From contig CAYRBR010000002.1 in NCBI GenBank assembly GCA_964422555.1, forward strand, positions 11,529 to 75,528: DNA of 64,000 bases, given 5' to 3'. A program made the position numbers and the translations under genes. The stretch is from JAGLCW01 sp964422555. Lineage in GTDB: Bacteria > Caldisericota > Caldisericia > UBA6126. The stretch's first letter is position 1; every line of letters starts with the position of its first letter. The notes beneath the pieces were generated by a model, which saw only the letters and a program-made list of their open reading frames with translations, had not been told where the DNA came from and ran no database searches. Below, piece by piece: positions 17,142 to 26,435 of this stretch.

Positions 17142-17651
17142 TTAACTTTCGGTAGTAGGTGGTGTAAATGTTCGACTACTTAACTCTCTATCGAGCATAA
17201 GTAAACCACGCCCATCATTTTGAACCAATTCTAATTCTTGTACAACTTTTCCAACGTTATCTTCTTCTTCAACCTGTTCATCCACAAACCAATTAAGCAT
17301 CGTTCTGCTAGCATAGTCTTTTTCTTCTTCAGCAACAGCAACCAGATCGTTAATACAAGCAGTAATGTGTTTTTCATGCTCTAGTGAAGCCTTAAATGCA
17401 TCAAGAGGGGAATCCCATGACATTTTAGGTTCTTGGATTGCCATGAGTTTCACTCTCCCACCTCTCTCACAAATATGGTTAAAAAATTTGCTAGCATGGA
17501 ATAATTCCTCTTGTGCTTGAACATTCATCCAAGAAGCAAAACCAGCTAATCCGATTGACTCAAAATAAGCTCTAATTGATTGATATAGATAAGCTGAAAA
17601 AACTTCTTCATTTATTTGTTTGTTAAAAGAATCTTCAATTTTTTTATTCAT
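17142..17651 (-). CDS. ftnA: Ferritin (iron storage)
   Basis: A 169-residue four-helix ferritin. Ferroxidase ligands visible are E16 (INEEVFSAYLY), E49 and H52 (AQEELFHASKF), and the later Glu residues in EHEKHI and FVDEQVEEE. No haem-binding Met is evident, so FtnA rather than bacterioferritin. It oxidises and stores Fe(II). Its partners on both sides are a lipoprotein and superoxide reductase, forming an oxygen/iron-protection cluster. GGAGG precedes the ATG. Confidence 0.93.
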   Translation of the reverse strand: MNKKIEDSFNKQINEEVFSAYLYQSIRAYFESIGLAGFASWMNVQAQEELFHASKFFNHICERGGRVKLMAIQEPKMSWDSPLDAFKASLEHEKHITACINDLVAVAEEEKDYASRTMLNWFVDEQVEEEDNVGKVVQELELVQNDGRGLLMLDRELSSRTFTPPTTES

Positions 17652-17676
17652 ACAGTCCTCCGATAATAGTTAAAGA

Positions 17677-18060
17677 TTAGAGTTTTGTTTCCCACAAACC
17701 ATGAATGTTACAAAAAGCAATAACAGATCCACCATTTTTAGGTTTACAAAAGACAGCTTCGGCAACTTTTTGGTCTTTAACTTCTTTTCTAACTACATAT
17801 CCATCAGTACTTCTAAACTCAATCCATTCAATATGGTGTTTCTCTTCCATAGGATGGGGTACTTCCCCAATTTTAACCACCATTTCGTTTTCTTTGAGAA
17901 CAATTACAGGCTTATGCTTTTCGTTTCCGGTATCTTCAGTTTTAGATGTATACTCCTTCATTGGTTTACCACAACATACAAGCTCTCCTGGACCCCCACG
18001 AAGAGTTTCAACGACATTTCCGCAAATCTCGCATTCATAAATGTAACCTTTTTTGGCCAT
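17677..18060 (-). CDS. dfx: Desulfoferrodoxin (superoxide reductase, 2Fe type)
   Basis: A 127-residue protein. Center I is the desulforedoxin FeCys4 site (YECEICGNVV...GELVCCGKPM). Center II has the His ligands in EKHKPVI, GEVPHPMEEKHHIEWIE and the Cys/His in CNIHGLW. It reduces superoxide to peroxide without releasing oxygen, the usual route in strict anaerobes. The start is ATG at 18060, with GGAGG 6 bases upstream; the frame opens further upstream but homology begins here. It follows the Nudix gene by 13 bases. Confidence 0.93.
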   Translation of the reverse strand: MAKKGYIYECEICGNVVETLRGGPGELVCCGKPMKEYTSKTEDTGNEKHKPVIVLKENEMVVKIGEVPHPMEEKHHIEWIEFRSTDGYVVRKEVKDQKVAEAVFCKPKNGGSVIAFCNIHGLWETKL

Positions 18061-18073
18061 CAACAACCTCCAT

Positions 18074-18499
18074 TCAAGTATTTTGTAAGGAATCAACAAA
18101 CACATTTGCTCTTTGAAGTACATATCGATCGTTTCCGTGTTTTAGATAAGATAGAGCTTTTTCCCCCGGAAGCCATTTTGATTGATCGTGTTCTTGGAAA
18201 AGAAACTGAATTTTCTTTTCATTTGTTTTTGCTAGAAAAAAAACAACCTCTTTAACGCAGTCATTGTAGGGAGAATAAAAAACAGTTTCTCTAAAACCAG
18301 GGACAAACATAAGAGAACGAAGACCTACTTCTTCATAAATCTCGCGTCTTGCTGTATCATATTCAGATTCATTCTTTTCGACATGACCTTTAACTAAACC
18401 CCAATATTGAGAATGATTCTTGTATCTCACAACAAGAAACAAAATCTGTTTTTTCTCTAATCGATAAATAATACTTCCACAAGATTTTTCAAATCTCAT
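18074..18499 (-). CDS. Nudix hydrolase (Ap4A hydrolase-like)
   Basis: A 141-residue Nudix protein. The Nudix box runs from G38 to L60 (G-x5-E-x7-REIYEEVGL), preceded by WGLVKGHVE, which is typical of asymmetrical diadenosine tetraphosphate hydrolases. The start is set at 18499 (MRFEKSCGSIIY), where family similarity begins; an in-frame ATG at 18568 would overlap the divergent protease gene. No convincing Shine-Dalgarno is seen. Likely co-transcribed with dfx. Confidence 0.85.
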   Translation of the reverse strand: MRFEKSCGSIIYRLEKKQILFLVVRYKNHSQYWGLVKGHVEKNESEYDTARREIYEEVGLRSLMFVPGFRETVFYSPYNDCVKEVVFFLAKTNEKKIQFLFQEHDQSKWLPGEKALSYLKHGNDRYVLQRANVFVDSLQNT

Positions 18500-18550
18500 A
18501 ATTATATTGTATATTGAAAATGACTGAAAATAAACCAATGGAGGTTTAAG

Positions 18551-21500
18551 GTGAAATTTTATAATCAAATTGCATTATTCTGCTTAACAGTTTTACTTCT
18601 TTTTCAACCCGCACAGATTTGTTTTGCCATTTCTCCATCTTCTAAGACTTCTTCTGTGCCATTCGTATGCTATAATTTTTCAGATGAATGGGAACAAATT
18701 GCAAGGAGTTCAAAATATTATCGAGTGATATGTAAGTTAACACAACAATCTCTTATTCAGGCAATTAATGCAAGCAATAATACATTATCTTGTCAAGATA
18801 AATCTTCAACAATACTCTCTTCTTTACACCAAGAACACATGAATTTTCTTCATTCTATACATCCTTCCATCTCGTATACAATTTTAGGTGAATGGACTAA
18901 AACATATAATGGTTTTGCACTTTTCTTAAGAGGTTATTCCATTCCTACATTAACAAAAAATCAATATATAGAAAAAATATATTTGGATAAGGATGAGTAC
19001 TTTCCTGTTCGAGATATCGCAATAGAGACAATACAAAGAAATGAAATCAACGATTTTGAGGTTGAGGAATACTCGCTGCCTATCCTTCCAAATAAAAACA
19101 CTCGTATTGGTATTGTTGATACAGGTATCGATTATAACCATGACGATTTCTATCCAAAAGGTTATAAAGGAGAACAAACAAAAGTACAAGGAGGGTGGGA
19201 CTGTTACCACCTTTACGAAGAAGAAAAAGAAAAGGAAGGCTTCCGACCAGGTGATCCTGACCCTATGGATGATAATTATCGTACTGGTGGACATGGCACT
19301 CATGTAGCAGGAATTGCAGCGGGAAATAATCCTTCTCGGTCTAATTTACAAGGAATATGCCCAGATGCCACTTTATTTGCTTATAAAGTCTTTCCATCAA
19401 ATGTAAGTGGAGGAGCTCCATCATACACAATCATAAGTGCTGCAGAATATGCGACACAAGATCAGTGCTCTGTGATTAATTTATCTCTCGGACATGAGGG
19501 AGAAATTCCATCTATTGAAGAAAACAGTCCGTACTATGACTCTCTTCGCAATGCGCGGAGAGCAGGAGTAATGGTAATTGCATCAGCTGGTAATGATGGA
19601 AGTCGAACTGAATTCAATCCGTGGCCTTTGCATGCTCCTGGAGTTTTTGATTCAATTCTACAAGTTGGAGCTACCGACGATCGCGTAATTCAGCCCTTTC
19701 GGATCTGCAATCCCGTATCTCGAAAAGTTTACTTTGGACAATCATCTCGTTTCGCTCCCCCTTTTGATTTTACTTTTAATGGCAAAGAGATAGTATATTG
19801 TGGCTTTGGTTCCGAAAATGAATGCAGTAAAATTGATCTTAAGGATAAAATTGCACTAATAAAAAGAGGACCTAAAGATAATGGTATTTCATTCCACGAT
19901 AAAAACCTAAATGCAAAATATGCAGGGGCTTCTGGATGTATTATATTTAACTACAATTCAAGCAGTTTTAGCCCCAACTTATTTCCAGAGGACGAAGAGA
20001 ATCCTTATTCAGAGAACTTTATTCCTTGTATGATGATTAGTTTAGAGTTAGAAACTGAACTACAACCAGTTGTGGATGGATTGGGGTATATTGAGTTTTT
20101 AGATAAACAGTCTTCCGTTGCTAGTTATACTTCTGCTGGTCCATGCTACTCAGCAGACAATGGGTTTTTTAAACCAGATTTATGTGCCCCAGGTACTTCC
20201 ATTTATAGTTCAGTCCCAAATTTTAAAAAGAAATCACTAAGTAGTTGGTCAAAAAAACAGGGAACATCAATGTCAACCCCTGTAATTACTGGATGTGCAG
20301 CGTTGTTACGAAGCAGGTATCCCTCTTTTCCTATAGAGGCAATTGAATCCCTGTTAATGAATACAGCTGATTTGATCAAAAATCCTCTTAATAACAATTA
20401 TGTTTCGTTTCACTATCAGGGTGCAGGTGAAGTAAATCTGAAGAATGCCATGGAAACTCCTGTTTATGCTACTCCAAAATCATTCATAATTGCAGAAGAA
20501 AAAAGAGATGAACCTATAACTATTACCTTGCATAATTTCTCTAAAGAACCTATATCGATCAACATTAGTACCGAAATTGTTTCGAATAAAAAATACGCAA
20601 ATGCCTTAGTGGGTGTTTTTGATAAACCATTTGTCACTATCAATCCTGAGTCAGATGAAACCATTCAATGTTGGTTATATCAAAATAATGAAATCCAGGA
20701 AGACTTTTTGGAGGGAGTTGTTTGGTTCGAAGTAATTGGCAACTCTTTCCAAGCAGATAAATTATTGCACATTCCATTTATTTACAGGACAAAGACCTTA
20801 TTGAAAATTAACAACCCAATTTATGACGTGCAATACTCACTTTCATCTTTAGACATGAATAAAGAAAACTTTGGTTTTATTGGATTTTCTCTAGCGAGTG
20901 GATCTATTTATCGAGATGTTTTTTTTGATAAAGAAACGAATGAGATCATACGAAAAAAAGACAAAGTAAGAAATCTTGCAGAACAAGTATATGTTAATAT
21001 CTACGATCAGAACGACAACAAAATTGACTCTCTTTTTATTGGTGATAACATTCCCATCGGGAATTACCAGATACTTTGGAATGGACTCGATTTATATCAC
21101 AAACAATTCCTCCCAAACGGTCAATACTACTTTCAAGTTTCGATTCCCTTACATTATCGTTATTACTCTGTCGTACAAAACGAGGATGAATCAGAACAAA
21201 TTACATATACAAAATCAGAAGATCAATTTCTCAAAAGCGAAAAAGTAAGTTTTGAGATAATAAACTCTACGTTACCTCCATTTCCTGAATTTTGCCTTTG
21301 CAGCCCTCAAAAAGTTAAAAACAGTAGCGTATTTGTTATCGAATTTTTATTAAAGAAACCCTTTGAGGGAAGTAGTGATGTAACCGTCACATTAGACCCC
21401 CTACTTGAAGTAATCGAATTGAATCCCTCCCCTTCCTCTGAAATTGCTTATCAAAAAGAAACTAATTCTATTCGGATGAAAACTAATATCCATATATCCC

Positions 21501-21838
21501 AAAAAAACAGTCGTTATTCTTTTGGTCAAATTTATGTTAAAAACACATTACTAGAAACTGAAAACTATCTACCCTCTTTTATGATAGAGGGTACCTTATC
21601 CTACAAGTATCCATTGAAAGATGTTATGCATAGAATATATACACCAAACATCACCACTTTACATTTTTCTCTCGGTGATTTTAATCATAATGATCATATT
21701 GATTCTGAAGACTATCGTCTAATACAGGGACAGTTTGGTAACACCGACTCAGATGAATCTTGGAACCCCGAGTATGATATTTTTCAAGATGGGACTATCG
21801 ATGTGAAAGATTTATGGTATATGGTTAAACAACAATAA
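18551..21838 (+). CDS. Secreted subtilase with PA, FlgD-like and dockerin-like domains
   Basis: A 1095-residue S8 protease starting at GTG 18551 (GGAGG 6 bases before). A signal peptide fills about 1-27. The catalytic triad is D190 (GIVDTGID), H248 (GGHGTHVAG) and S573 (GTSMSTP). A PA domain is inserted between His and Ser (KIALIKRGP...AGASGCIIFNY). C-terminal of the protease are an Ig/Fn3-like region and a FlgD-like Ig repeat (IPIGNYQILWNGLD near 835-850). A dockerin type-I-like pair of calcium loops (DFNHNDHID, DIFQDGTIDVKDL) fills the last 50 residues. It is predicted to be extracellular and calcium-dependent. Confidence 0.9.
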   Translation: MKFYNQIALFCLTVLLLFQPAQICFAISPSSKTSSVPFVCYNFSDEWEQIARSSKYYRVICKLTQQSLIQAINASNNTLSCQDKSSTILSSLHQEHMNFLHSIHPSISYTILGEWTKTYNGFALFLRGYSIPTLTKNQYIEKIYLDKDEYFPVRDIAIETIQRNEINDFEVEEYSLPILPNKNTRIGIVDTGIDYNHDDFYPKGYKGEQTKVQGGWDCYHLYEEEKEKEGFRPGDPDPMDDNYRTGGHGTHVAGIAAGNNPSRSNLQGICPDATLFAYKVFPSNVSGGAPSYTIISAAEYATQDQCSVINLSLGHEGEIPSIEENSPYYDSLRNARRAGVMVIASAGNDGSRTEFNPWPLHAPGVFDSILQVGATDDRVIQPFRICNPVSRKVYFGQSSRFAPPFDFTFNGKEIVYCGFGSENECSKIDLKDKIALIKRGPKDNGISFHDKNLNAKYAGASGCIIFNYNSSSFSPNLFPEDEENPYSENFIPCMMISLELETELQPVVDGLGYIEFLDKQSSVASYTSAGPCYSADNGFFKPDLCAPGTSIYSSVPNFKKKSLSSWSKKQGTSMSTPVITGCAALLRSRYPSFPIEAIESLLMNTADLIKNPLNNNYVSFHYQGAGEVNLKNAMETPVYATPKSFIIAEEKRDEPITITLHNFSKEPISINISTEIVSNKKYANALVGVFDKPFVTINPESDETIQCWLYQNNEIQEDFLEGVVWFEVIGNSFQADKLLHIPFIYRTKTLLKINNPIYDVQYSLSSLDMNKENFGFIGFSLASGSIYRDVFFDKETNEIIRKKDKVRNLAEQVYVNIYDQNDNKIDSLFIGDNIPIGNYQILWNGLDLYHKQFLPNGQYYFQVSIPLHYRYYSVVQNEDESEQITYTKSEDQFLKSEKVSFEIINSTLPPFPEFCLCSPQKVKNSSVFVIEFLLKKPFEGSSDVTVTLDPLLEVIELNPSPSSEIAYQKETNSIRMKTNIHISQKNSRYSFGQIYVKNTLLETENYLPSFMIEGTLSYKYPLKDVMHRIYTPNITTLHFSLGDFNHNDHIDSEDYRLIQGQFGNTDSDESWNPEYDIFQDGTIDVKDLWYMVKQQ

Positions 21839-21860
21839 ATAGACGAATAATGATGCAGTT

Positions 21861-22613
21861 TTATTTTTTGATATTACTTAGCTCAGGAGATTGATAAACT
21901 AGCAACCTGTCAATTTCAGATCGTTTTAATAATCGATACTCACCTGGGTTAAGATTCCCCAGAGATATATTACCAATGGCTGTCCTTTTCAACGACAAGA
22001 CAGGATGCTGCATATAGAAAAACATATTTCGAATTTGTCTATTTTTTCCCTCTTCCAAAATTACTTTATACAGTGAGGATTCTCGATTCTTTGAAAGCAA
22101 TTTGATAAAAGACGGTTTGGCTCGGTAACCATCCATAAAAATACCTTTTCGTAACCGTTTAATTACATCCATACTCGGAATACCCTTTACTCGTACTAAG
22201 TATGTTTTAGATACATGATGCCTGGGATCGGTTATTCTTTGAGAAAAATCACCATCATTCGTCAAAAGAATAGCTCCTTCAGACAAATAGTCGAGTCTTC
22301 CGACTGGAAATACGGGAAAATGAGGAGGAATGAAATCCATTACCGTTTTTCTCTTTTGTGGATCACTTCTGGTAGTAACTACACGCAAAGGTTTATTAAG
22401 TAAAACATAGTACCTGTTAGTAATTGGATGAATCTCTTTTTCATGGAAAAAAACTTTATCAGTAGATGGATCAATTAATGTCTCAGGTTTGCATATCATG
22501 TCAGAATTAACAAAGATATAACCGTTTCGAATAAACTCTTCACATTGTCTTCTCGAGCCAATATTACATGAGTTAACAAATGTGTGTAACTTAATCCTCT
22601 GTTTTTGTTGCAT
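21861..22613 (-). CDS. 23S/16S rRNA pseudouridine synthase, RsuA/RluB family
   Basis: A 250-residue protein. An N-terminal S4 RNA-binding domain (about 1-65, with GSRRQCEEFIRNGYIFVN) precedes a pseudouridine synthase domain. The catalytic Asp lies in GRLDYLSEGAILLTNDG, followed by SKTYLVRVKG and EGKNRQIRNMF. The target (RluB-, RluE- or RsuA-type) cannot be fixed from sequence. It is the last gene of the long minus-strand run; a 40-base gap separates it from the ABC gene. Confidence 0.92.
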   Translation of the reverse strand: MQQKQRIKLHTFVNSCNIGSRRQCEEFIRNGYIFVNSDMICKPETLIDPSTDKVFFHEKEIHPITNRYYVLLNKPLRVVTTRSDPQKRKTVMDFIPPHFPVFPVGRLDYLSEGAILLTNDGDFSQRITDPRHHVSKTYLVRVKGIPSMDVIKRLRKGIFMDGYRAKPSFIKLLSKNRESSLYKVILEEGKNRQIRNMFFYMQHPVLSLKRTAIGNISLGNLNPGEYRLLKRSEIDRLLVYQSPELSNIKK

Positions 22614-22653
22614 AAATCATCCTATATGTCTTCTGTAGAGCAAAAAACTTCCA

Positions 22654-24363
22654 CTAAGTATGTTCAACTTGAACTGTTTCAGTACCCGATAATTTCATTC
22701 TAATTATATGATTAAATTTAGGAATTGCTCTTTTATCGTGAGTGATTGCAATAATAGTGCTTTTTGAAAAATAGTCAAAAATGGTATTAAATATATCTTC
22801 TTCTATTTCGTCATCTATAGATGAGGTAAACTCATCAAGTAACAGAATCTCTGGCTTCCTAACCATTGCACGAGCCAGTGTTAATCGTTGAATCTGGCCT
22901 TGAGATAATCGGAATTTCCTTGGATTAAGTACTGTGTAAATACCATTGGGTAGACACTCTACAAATGTGAGTAAATGCATCTTCTCCAACACACTTTTCA
23001 CCCTTGCAACTGAAATTTTATGATCTCCCATTGCAATATTATCTAGTACCGTATCGACAAATAAATGGCTATCCTTTGATACATAACCAAAGTGCCTAAA
23101 ATACTCTTCATCTGGAATAGAAGAAATGGGTACCGAACCCACTAAAATTTCCCCCTCTGATACTTTATAATAACGCATCAATAAATGGAATACTGTTGAT
23201 TTACCAATACCACTTGGACCCACAATACATGTTTTCTCGCCATACTTAATGTCCAAGGTTAAATTATTGAAAATTGGTGGAAAATCTGGATAGTGAAAAG
23301 TCACATTGTTAAAATGTATGTCGAAGTTTAAAAGTTCAAAATCTTTCGTTGATTGCACTTCTGCATGATCTTTCATTATTGAATCAGTACCGGTGATGGA
23401 ATTTAATTCTAGATTGCCAGTATCCAGAATTCTTTGCAACCTTTCAATATAGGGATGAATATTAGAATAATGTGTAATACTACAAAAAATATCTTGCATT
23501 TGTTTTGAACACTGCTGTAGATAAGTATGATAAGAAACCAATTCACCAATTGTAATCCCTGGATAATCTAAACATATCATGATCCCCCCAATAATGACGG
23601 GGAACAATGTCATATATAAACCCATACTCGAGATACTACCACTGGATAAGGCAGAATTCATAGCAGAAACACCTCTTTTAAGAAGATATTTCCGAACAAA
23701 AGCATGGAATTTACGTACAATATTTTCAGTTACTTGGAAAAAATGAATATCGTGGATGCCGGTAGTCGTGTCAAGAAATTTTTCATTTAAGTGCCGTAAT
23801 TCTCGATTTGCTTCTTTTGCTTTGGATTCTAAATCGTGATTGTTCAGTAAAATAAAATAGACACTGGCTGGTATCGCAGCTAATGACAGTAAAGCCAATT
23901 CCCAGTTCCACAAAAATAAAAAGATAAGGACAGATAGAACACTGATAAAGTTAACAAAAAAACTAATAAAATACTCTCTGAAATAATCCTGCAGAACTTG
24001 AACTTCAAAACTATAGTGGGTTAATAAATCACTTGGGGTGTGATTTTTGTAAAACACATACTGCTTACAAACAATGCTTTCAAACAATCGTATTCTAAAT
24101 GACTTAAAAACAGACGTGGAATACTTGTAATGCAACTCAACCTGGATATTAAAAACATAGTACCCGACAACATAGTTGATAGTTAAAAAAACTGATATTA
24201 CCAAAAAACCTACTAGGTCTTTTTGGGGAAGAATTTGGTCGATTGATAATCCCAGCAAATATGGTCCAACGATTGTAGTAGCGATATAGGCCAATGTAAA
24301 CAATATTGTAGGAGTAATATATCTTTTGGCAGATTTGAAATCAGGCTTTAGTAGTCTATACAA
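22654..24363 (-). CDS. ABC exporter, fused permease-ATPase
   Basis: A 569-residue half-transporter. Six membrane helices fill about 15-300, then an ATPase domain has Walker A GPSGIGKST, the signature LSQGQIQRL (in place of LSGGQ), Walker B ILLLDEFTSSID and the H-loop IAITHDKR. D-loop and Walker B are intact, so it should be active, presumably as a homodimer. The substrate is unknown. The first conventional start is TTG at 24363 with no ribosome site. A strong AGGAGG at 24417-24412 sits 6 bases before an in-frame ATA at 24405, so the protein may begin 14 residues earlier. Confidence 0.88.
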   Translation of the reverse strand: MYRLLKPDFKSAKRYITPTILFTLAYIATTIVGPYLLGLSIDQILPQKDLVGFLVISVFLTINYVVGYYVFNIQVELHYKYSTSVFKSFRIRLFESIVCKQYVFYKNHTPSDLLTHYSFEVQVLQDYFREYFISFFVNFISVLSVLIFLFLWNWELALLSLAAIPASVYFILLNNHDLESKAKEANRELRHLNEKFLDTTTGIHDIHFFQVTENIVRKFHAFVRKYLLKRGVSAMNSALSSGSISSMGLYMTLFPVIIGGIMICLDYPGITIGELVSYHTYLQQCSKQMQDIFCSITHYSNIHPYIERLQRILDTGNLELNSITGTDSIMKDHAEVQSTKDFELLNFDIHFNNVTFHYPDFPPIFNNLTLDIKYGEKTCIVGPSGIGKSTVFHLLMRYYKVSEGEILVGSVPISSIPDEEYFRHFGYVSKDSHLFVDTVLDNIAMGDHKISVARVKSVLEKMHLLTFVECLPNGIYTVLNPRKFRLSQGQIQRLTLARAMVRKPEILLLDEFTSSIDDEIEEDIFNTIFDYFSKSTIIAITHDKRAIPKFNHIIRMKLSGTETVQVEHT

Positions 24364-24402
24364 ATCTGAAATAGAGTAAAAGAATAAACTATGCTTTGAG
24401 CT

Positions 24403-24417
24403 TATAGTACTCCTCCT
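24403..24417 (-). promoter_or_regulatory. Ribosome binding site aimed at an in-frame ATA
   Basis: On the minus strand AGGAGGA (24417-24411) is followed at 6-base spacing by ATA (24405-24403), in frame with the ABC exporter. No ATG, GTG, TTG or CTG lies at a usable distance in any frame, so this site decides the start only if ATA is used. Confidence 0.5.
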
Positions 24418-24426
24418 AAAAAAGAA

Positions 24427-25056
24427 TCAATAAGAACGTTTACTCAATATTTCCTTAATTTTCATTAATCGTATTGTTGTTGAACGCTCATTTTCTTCAA
24501 GCTTCGACGTAATATCTTTGATTGTTTTTTCCAATTCTGGAATCAGAACATATTCTAATGCATTTACTCGTCTTTTTGTGAGTTCCACTATTCTAGCAAC
24601 TTCGTAGATTGAAAACTCCAATTCAGCCAGTTTCAATAAATCATCCAATATCAAATCAAACTCTTTAAGTACAATATCAAAGGCTGGATTCAAACCATAA
24701 TTAGTATACACGGGTTTCACAGGATGTGTATGACTTATATGGAATTCTGGAAGAGTTATATTCATTATGTTCTTTTGAGACATAGTTAGGTCAAATTCGG
24801 CAGGATAGTCAGAAACAATATTTCTCATTTCTTCATCTGTTACAGTTGTTCTTAAAAATAAAAAGCGTTCAAGAATCTGAGGAAGTTTGTTGCCAACCTT
24901 TTTTTCCTGCTTCTCAAATTCTTTGGCCAATTCAACTAATTCTCGGGCAAGAGCTTCTAGCTTTTCCTTAAGTAATTTGTGTCCTCTAACTGCGGTTTTA
25001 TGTCTCTTTCTAGTTTCCAGAAGCTTCATCCGAGTGGGGCTTACACGTTGAGACAC
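24427..25056 (-). CDS. ntpD: V-type ATP synthase subunit D (central stalk)
   Basis: A 209-residue, mostly helical protein with the family N-terminus SPTRMKLLETRKRHKTAVRGHKLLK. The later part contains ARIVELTKRRVNALEYVLIPELEKTI. It forms the rotating shaft inside the A3B3 head. The start is GTG at 25056, overlapping the ntpB stop by 1 base. It is the last ATPase gene of the cluster; the ABC exporter follows 63 bases later. Confidence 0.95.
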   Translation of the reverse strand: MSQRVSPTRMKLLETRKRHKTAVRGHKLLKEKLEALARELVELAKEFEKQEKKVGNKLPQILERFLFLRTTVTDEEMRNIVSDYPAEFDLTMSQKNIMNITLPEFHISHTHPVKPVYTNYGLNPAFDIVLKEFDLILDDLLKLAELEFSIYEVARIVELTKRRVNALEYVLIPELEKTIKDITSKLEENERSTTIRLMKIKEILSKRSY

Positions 25057-26435
25057 TATTGACCGCCCTTTTTATAGTACTTTTCAATAAATTCATCTCG
25101 AACTCGAGTCATTTCAGTTTCAGGGAGAATTCGAAGTAAATCCCATCCTAAATCCAGTGTTTCAATAATTGTTCTATCTTCTCGATTGTGCTGTTTGACA
25201 TACCGGTTTTCAAACTCTTCTGAAAACTTAATATACAGTTGATCGATTTCACTTAAAGCTGATTCACCAAGAATTACAGCTAGCTCCTGGACTTCTCTTC
25301 CGTGAGCATATGCAGCAAATAGTTGGTTCATTAAATTGGCATGATCTTCTCTTGTTTTTTGATCTCCAATTCCTTTATCTTTCAATCTAGATAAAGAAGG
25401 CAAAACATCTATTGCTGGGTAATATCCTTTCGCATACAATGAACGTGATACGAAGATTTGTCCTTCTGTAATGTAACCAGTTAAATCGGGTATTGGGTGA
25501 GTTTTGTCATCATCTGGCATCGATAAAATTGGCATCATAGTAATAGAACCATTTTTGTTCTTAATTCGACCACATCGCTCATAGATTGTCGCCAAATCTG
25601 TATACATATAACCAGGATAACCTCGCCTACCAGGGATTTCTTTTCTTGCAGCAGATACTTCTCTCAAAGCTTCACAATAGTTTGTCATATCCGTTAAAAT
25701 AACTAGTACATGAATACCAAGGTCAAAAGCAAGATATTCAGCAGTCGTTAGCGCAAACTTTGGAACAGCAAGTCGTTCAATAACAGGATCATTGGCTAAA
25801 TTGATAAACATAACAGATCGATCAATTGCCCCACTTTCACGTAATGAAGCAACAAACTCGTTAGATTCATCAAATGTAACACCCATTGCTCCAAATACAA
25901 CAGCAAATTGATCGCTCTTTTTAAGAACTTTTGCTTGTCTGGCAATTTGCAGCGCTAACTCATTATGTGGCAGGCCAGATCCAGAAAATATAGGTAATTT
26001 CTGTCCTCGTACAAGGGTATTTAGTCCATCAATTCCAGATATTCCAGTTTGAATAAACTCGGAAGGATAATCTCGAGCATAAGGATTGATAGGCTCACCA
26101 ATTGTACTTCTCGTTACTTCAGCAATAATATCTCCACCGTTATCAATTGGTTTTCCTAGTCCATTAAAAACTCGTCCAATAATGTCGGGGGATAAATTTA
26201 TCTCACTAGGTTTTCCACGAAATCGAATTCGAGTGTTTTCTATGTTTAAATTCTCAGTTCCCTCAAACATTTGGACAAGAGCTTTATGTTCTTCAGCTTT
26301 TAAAACTTCACCGTGTCGCAAACTACCGTCAGGTAGATATATTTCTACCAGTTCACCATAGCTGCATCCATCTATACCGTCCACAATAACAATTGGTCCG
26401 GCTACATCAGAAAGGGATTTGTACTCCTTAATCAT
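25056..26435 (-). CDS. ntpB: V-type ATP synthase subunit B
   Basis: A 459-residue non-catalytic head subunit. It has an ATPase fold but a degenerate P-loop (FSGSGLPHNELALQIARQA), the usual V-type B signature. Downstream is EIPGRRGYPGYMYTDLATIYERCGR. AGGAGG lies 5 bases before the ATG. It overlaps ntpA by 8 bases. It alternates with NtpA in the hexameric ring. Confidence 0.97.
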   Translation of the reverse strand: MIKEYKSLSDVAGPIVIVDGIDGCSYGELVEIYLPDGSLRHGEVLKAEEHKALVQMFEGTENLNIENTRIRFRGKPSEINLSPDIIGRVFNGLGKPIDNGGDIIAEVTRSTIGEPINPYARDYPSEFIQTGISGIDGLNTLVRGQKLPIFSGSGLPHNELALQIARQAKVLKKSDQFAVVFGAMGVTFDESNEFVASLRESGAIDRSVMFINLANDPVIERLAVPKFALTTAEYLAFDLGIHVLVILTDMTNYCEALREVSAARKEIPGRRGYPGYMYTDLATIYERCGRIKNKNGSITMMPILSMPDDDKTHPIPDLTGYITEGQIFVSRSLYAKGYYPAIDVLPSLSRLKDKGIGDQKTREDHANLMNQLFAAYAHGREVQELAVILGESALSEIDQLYIKFSEEFENRYVKQHNREDRTIIETLDLGWDLLRILPETEMTRVRDEFIEKYYKKGGQ

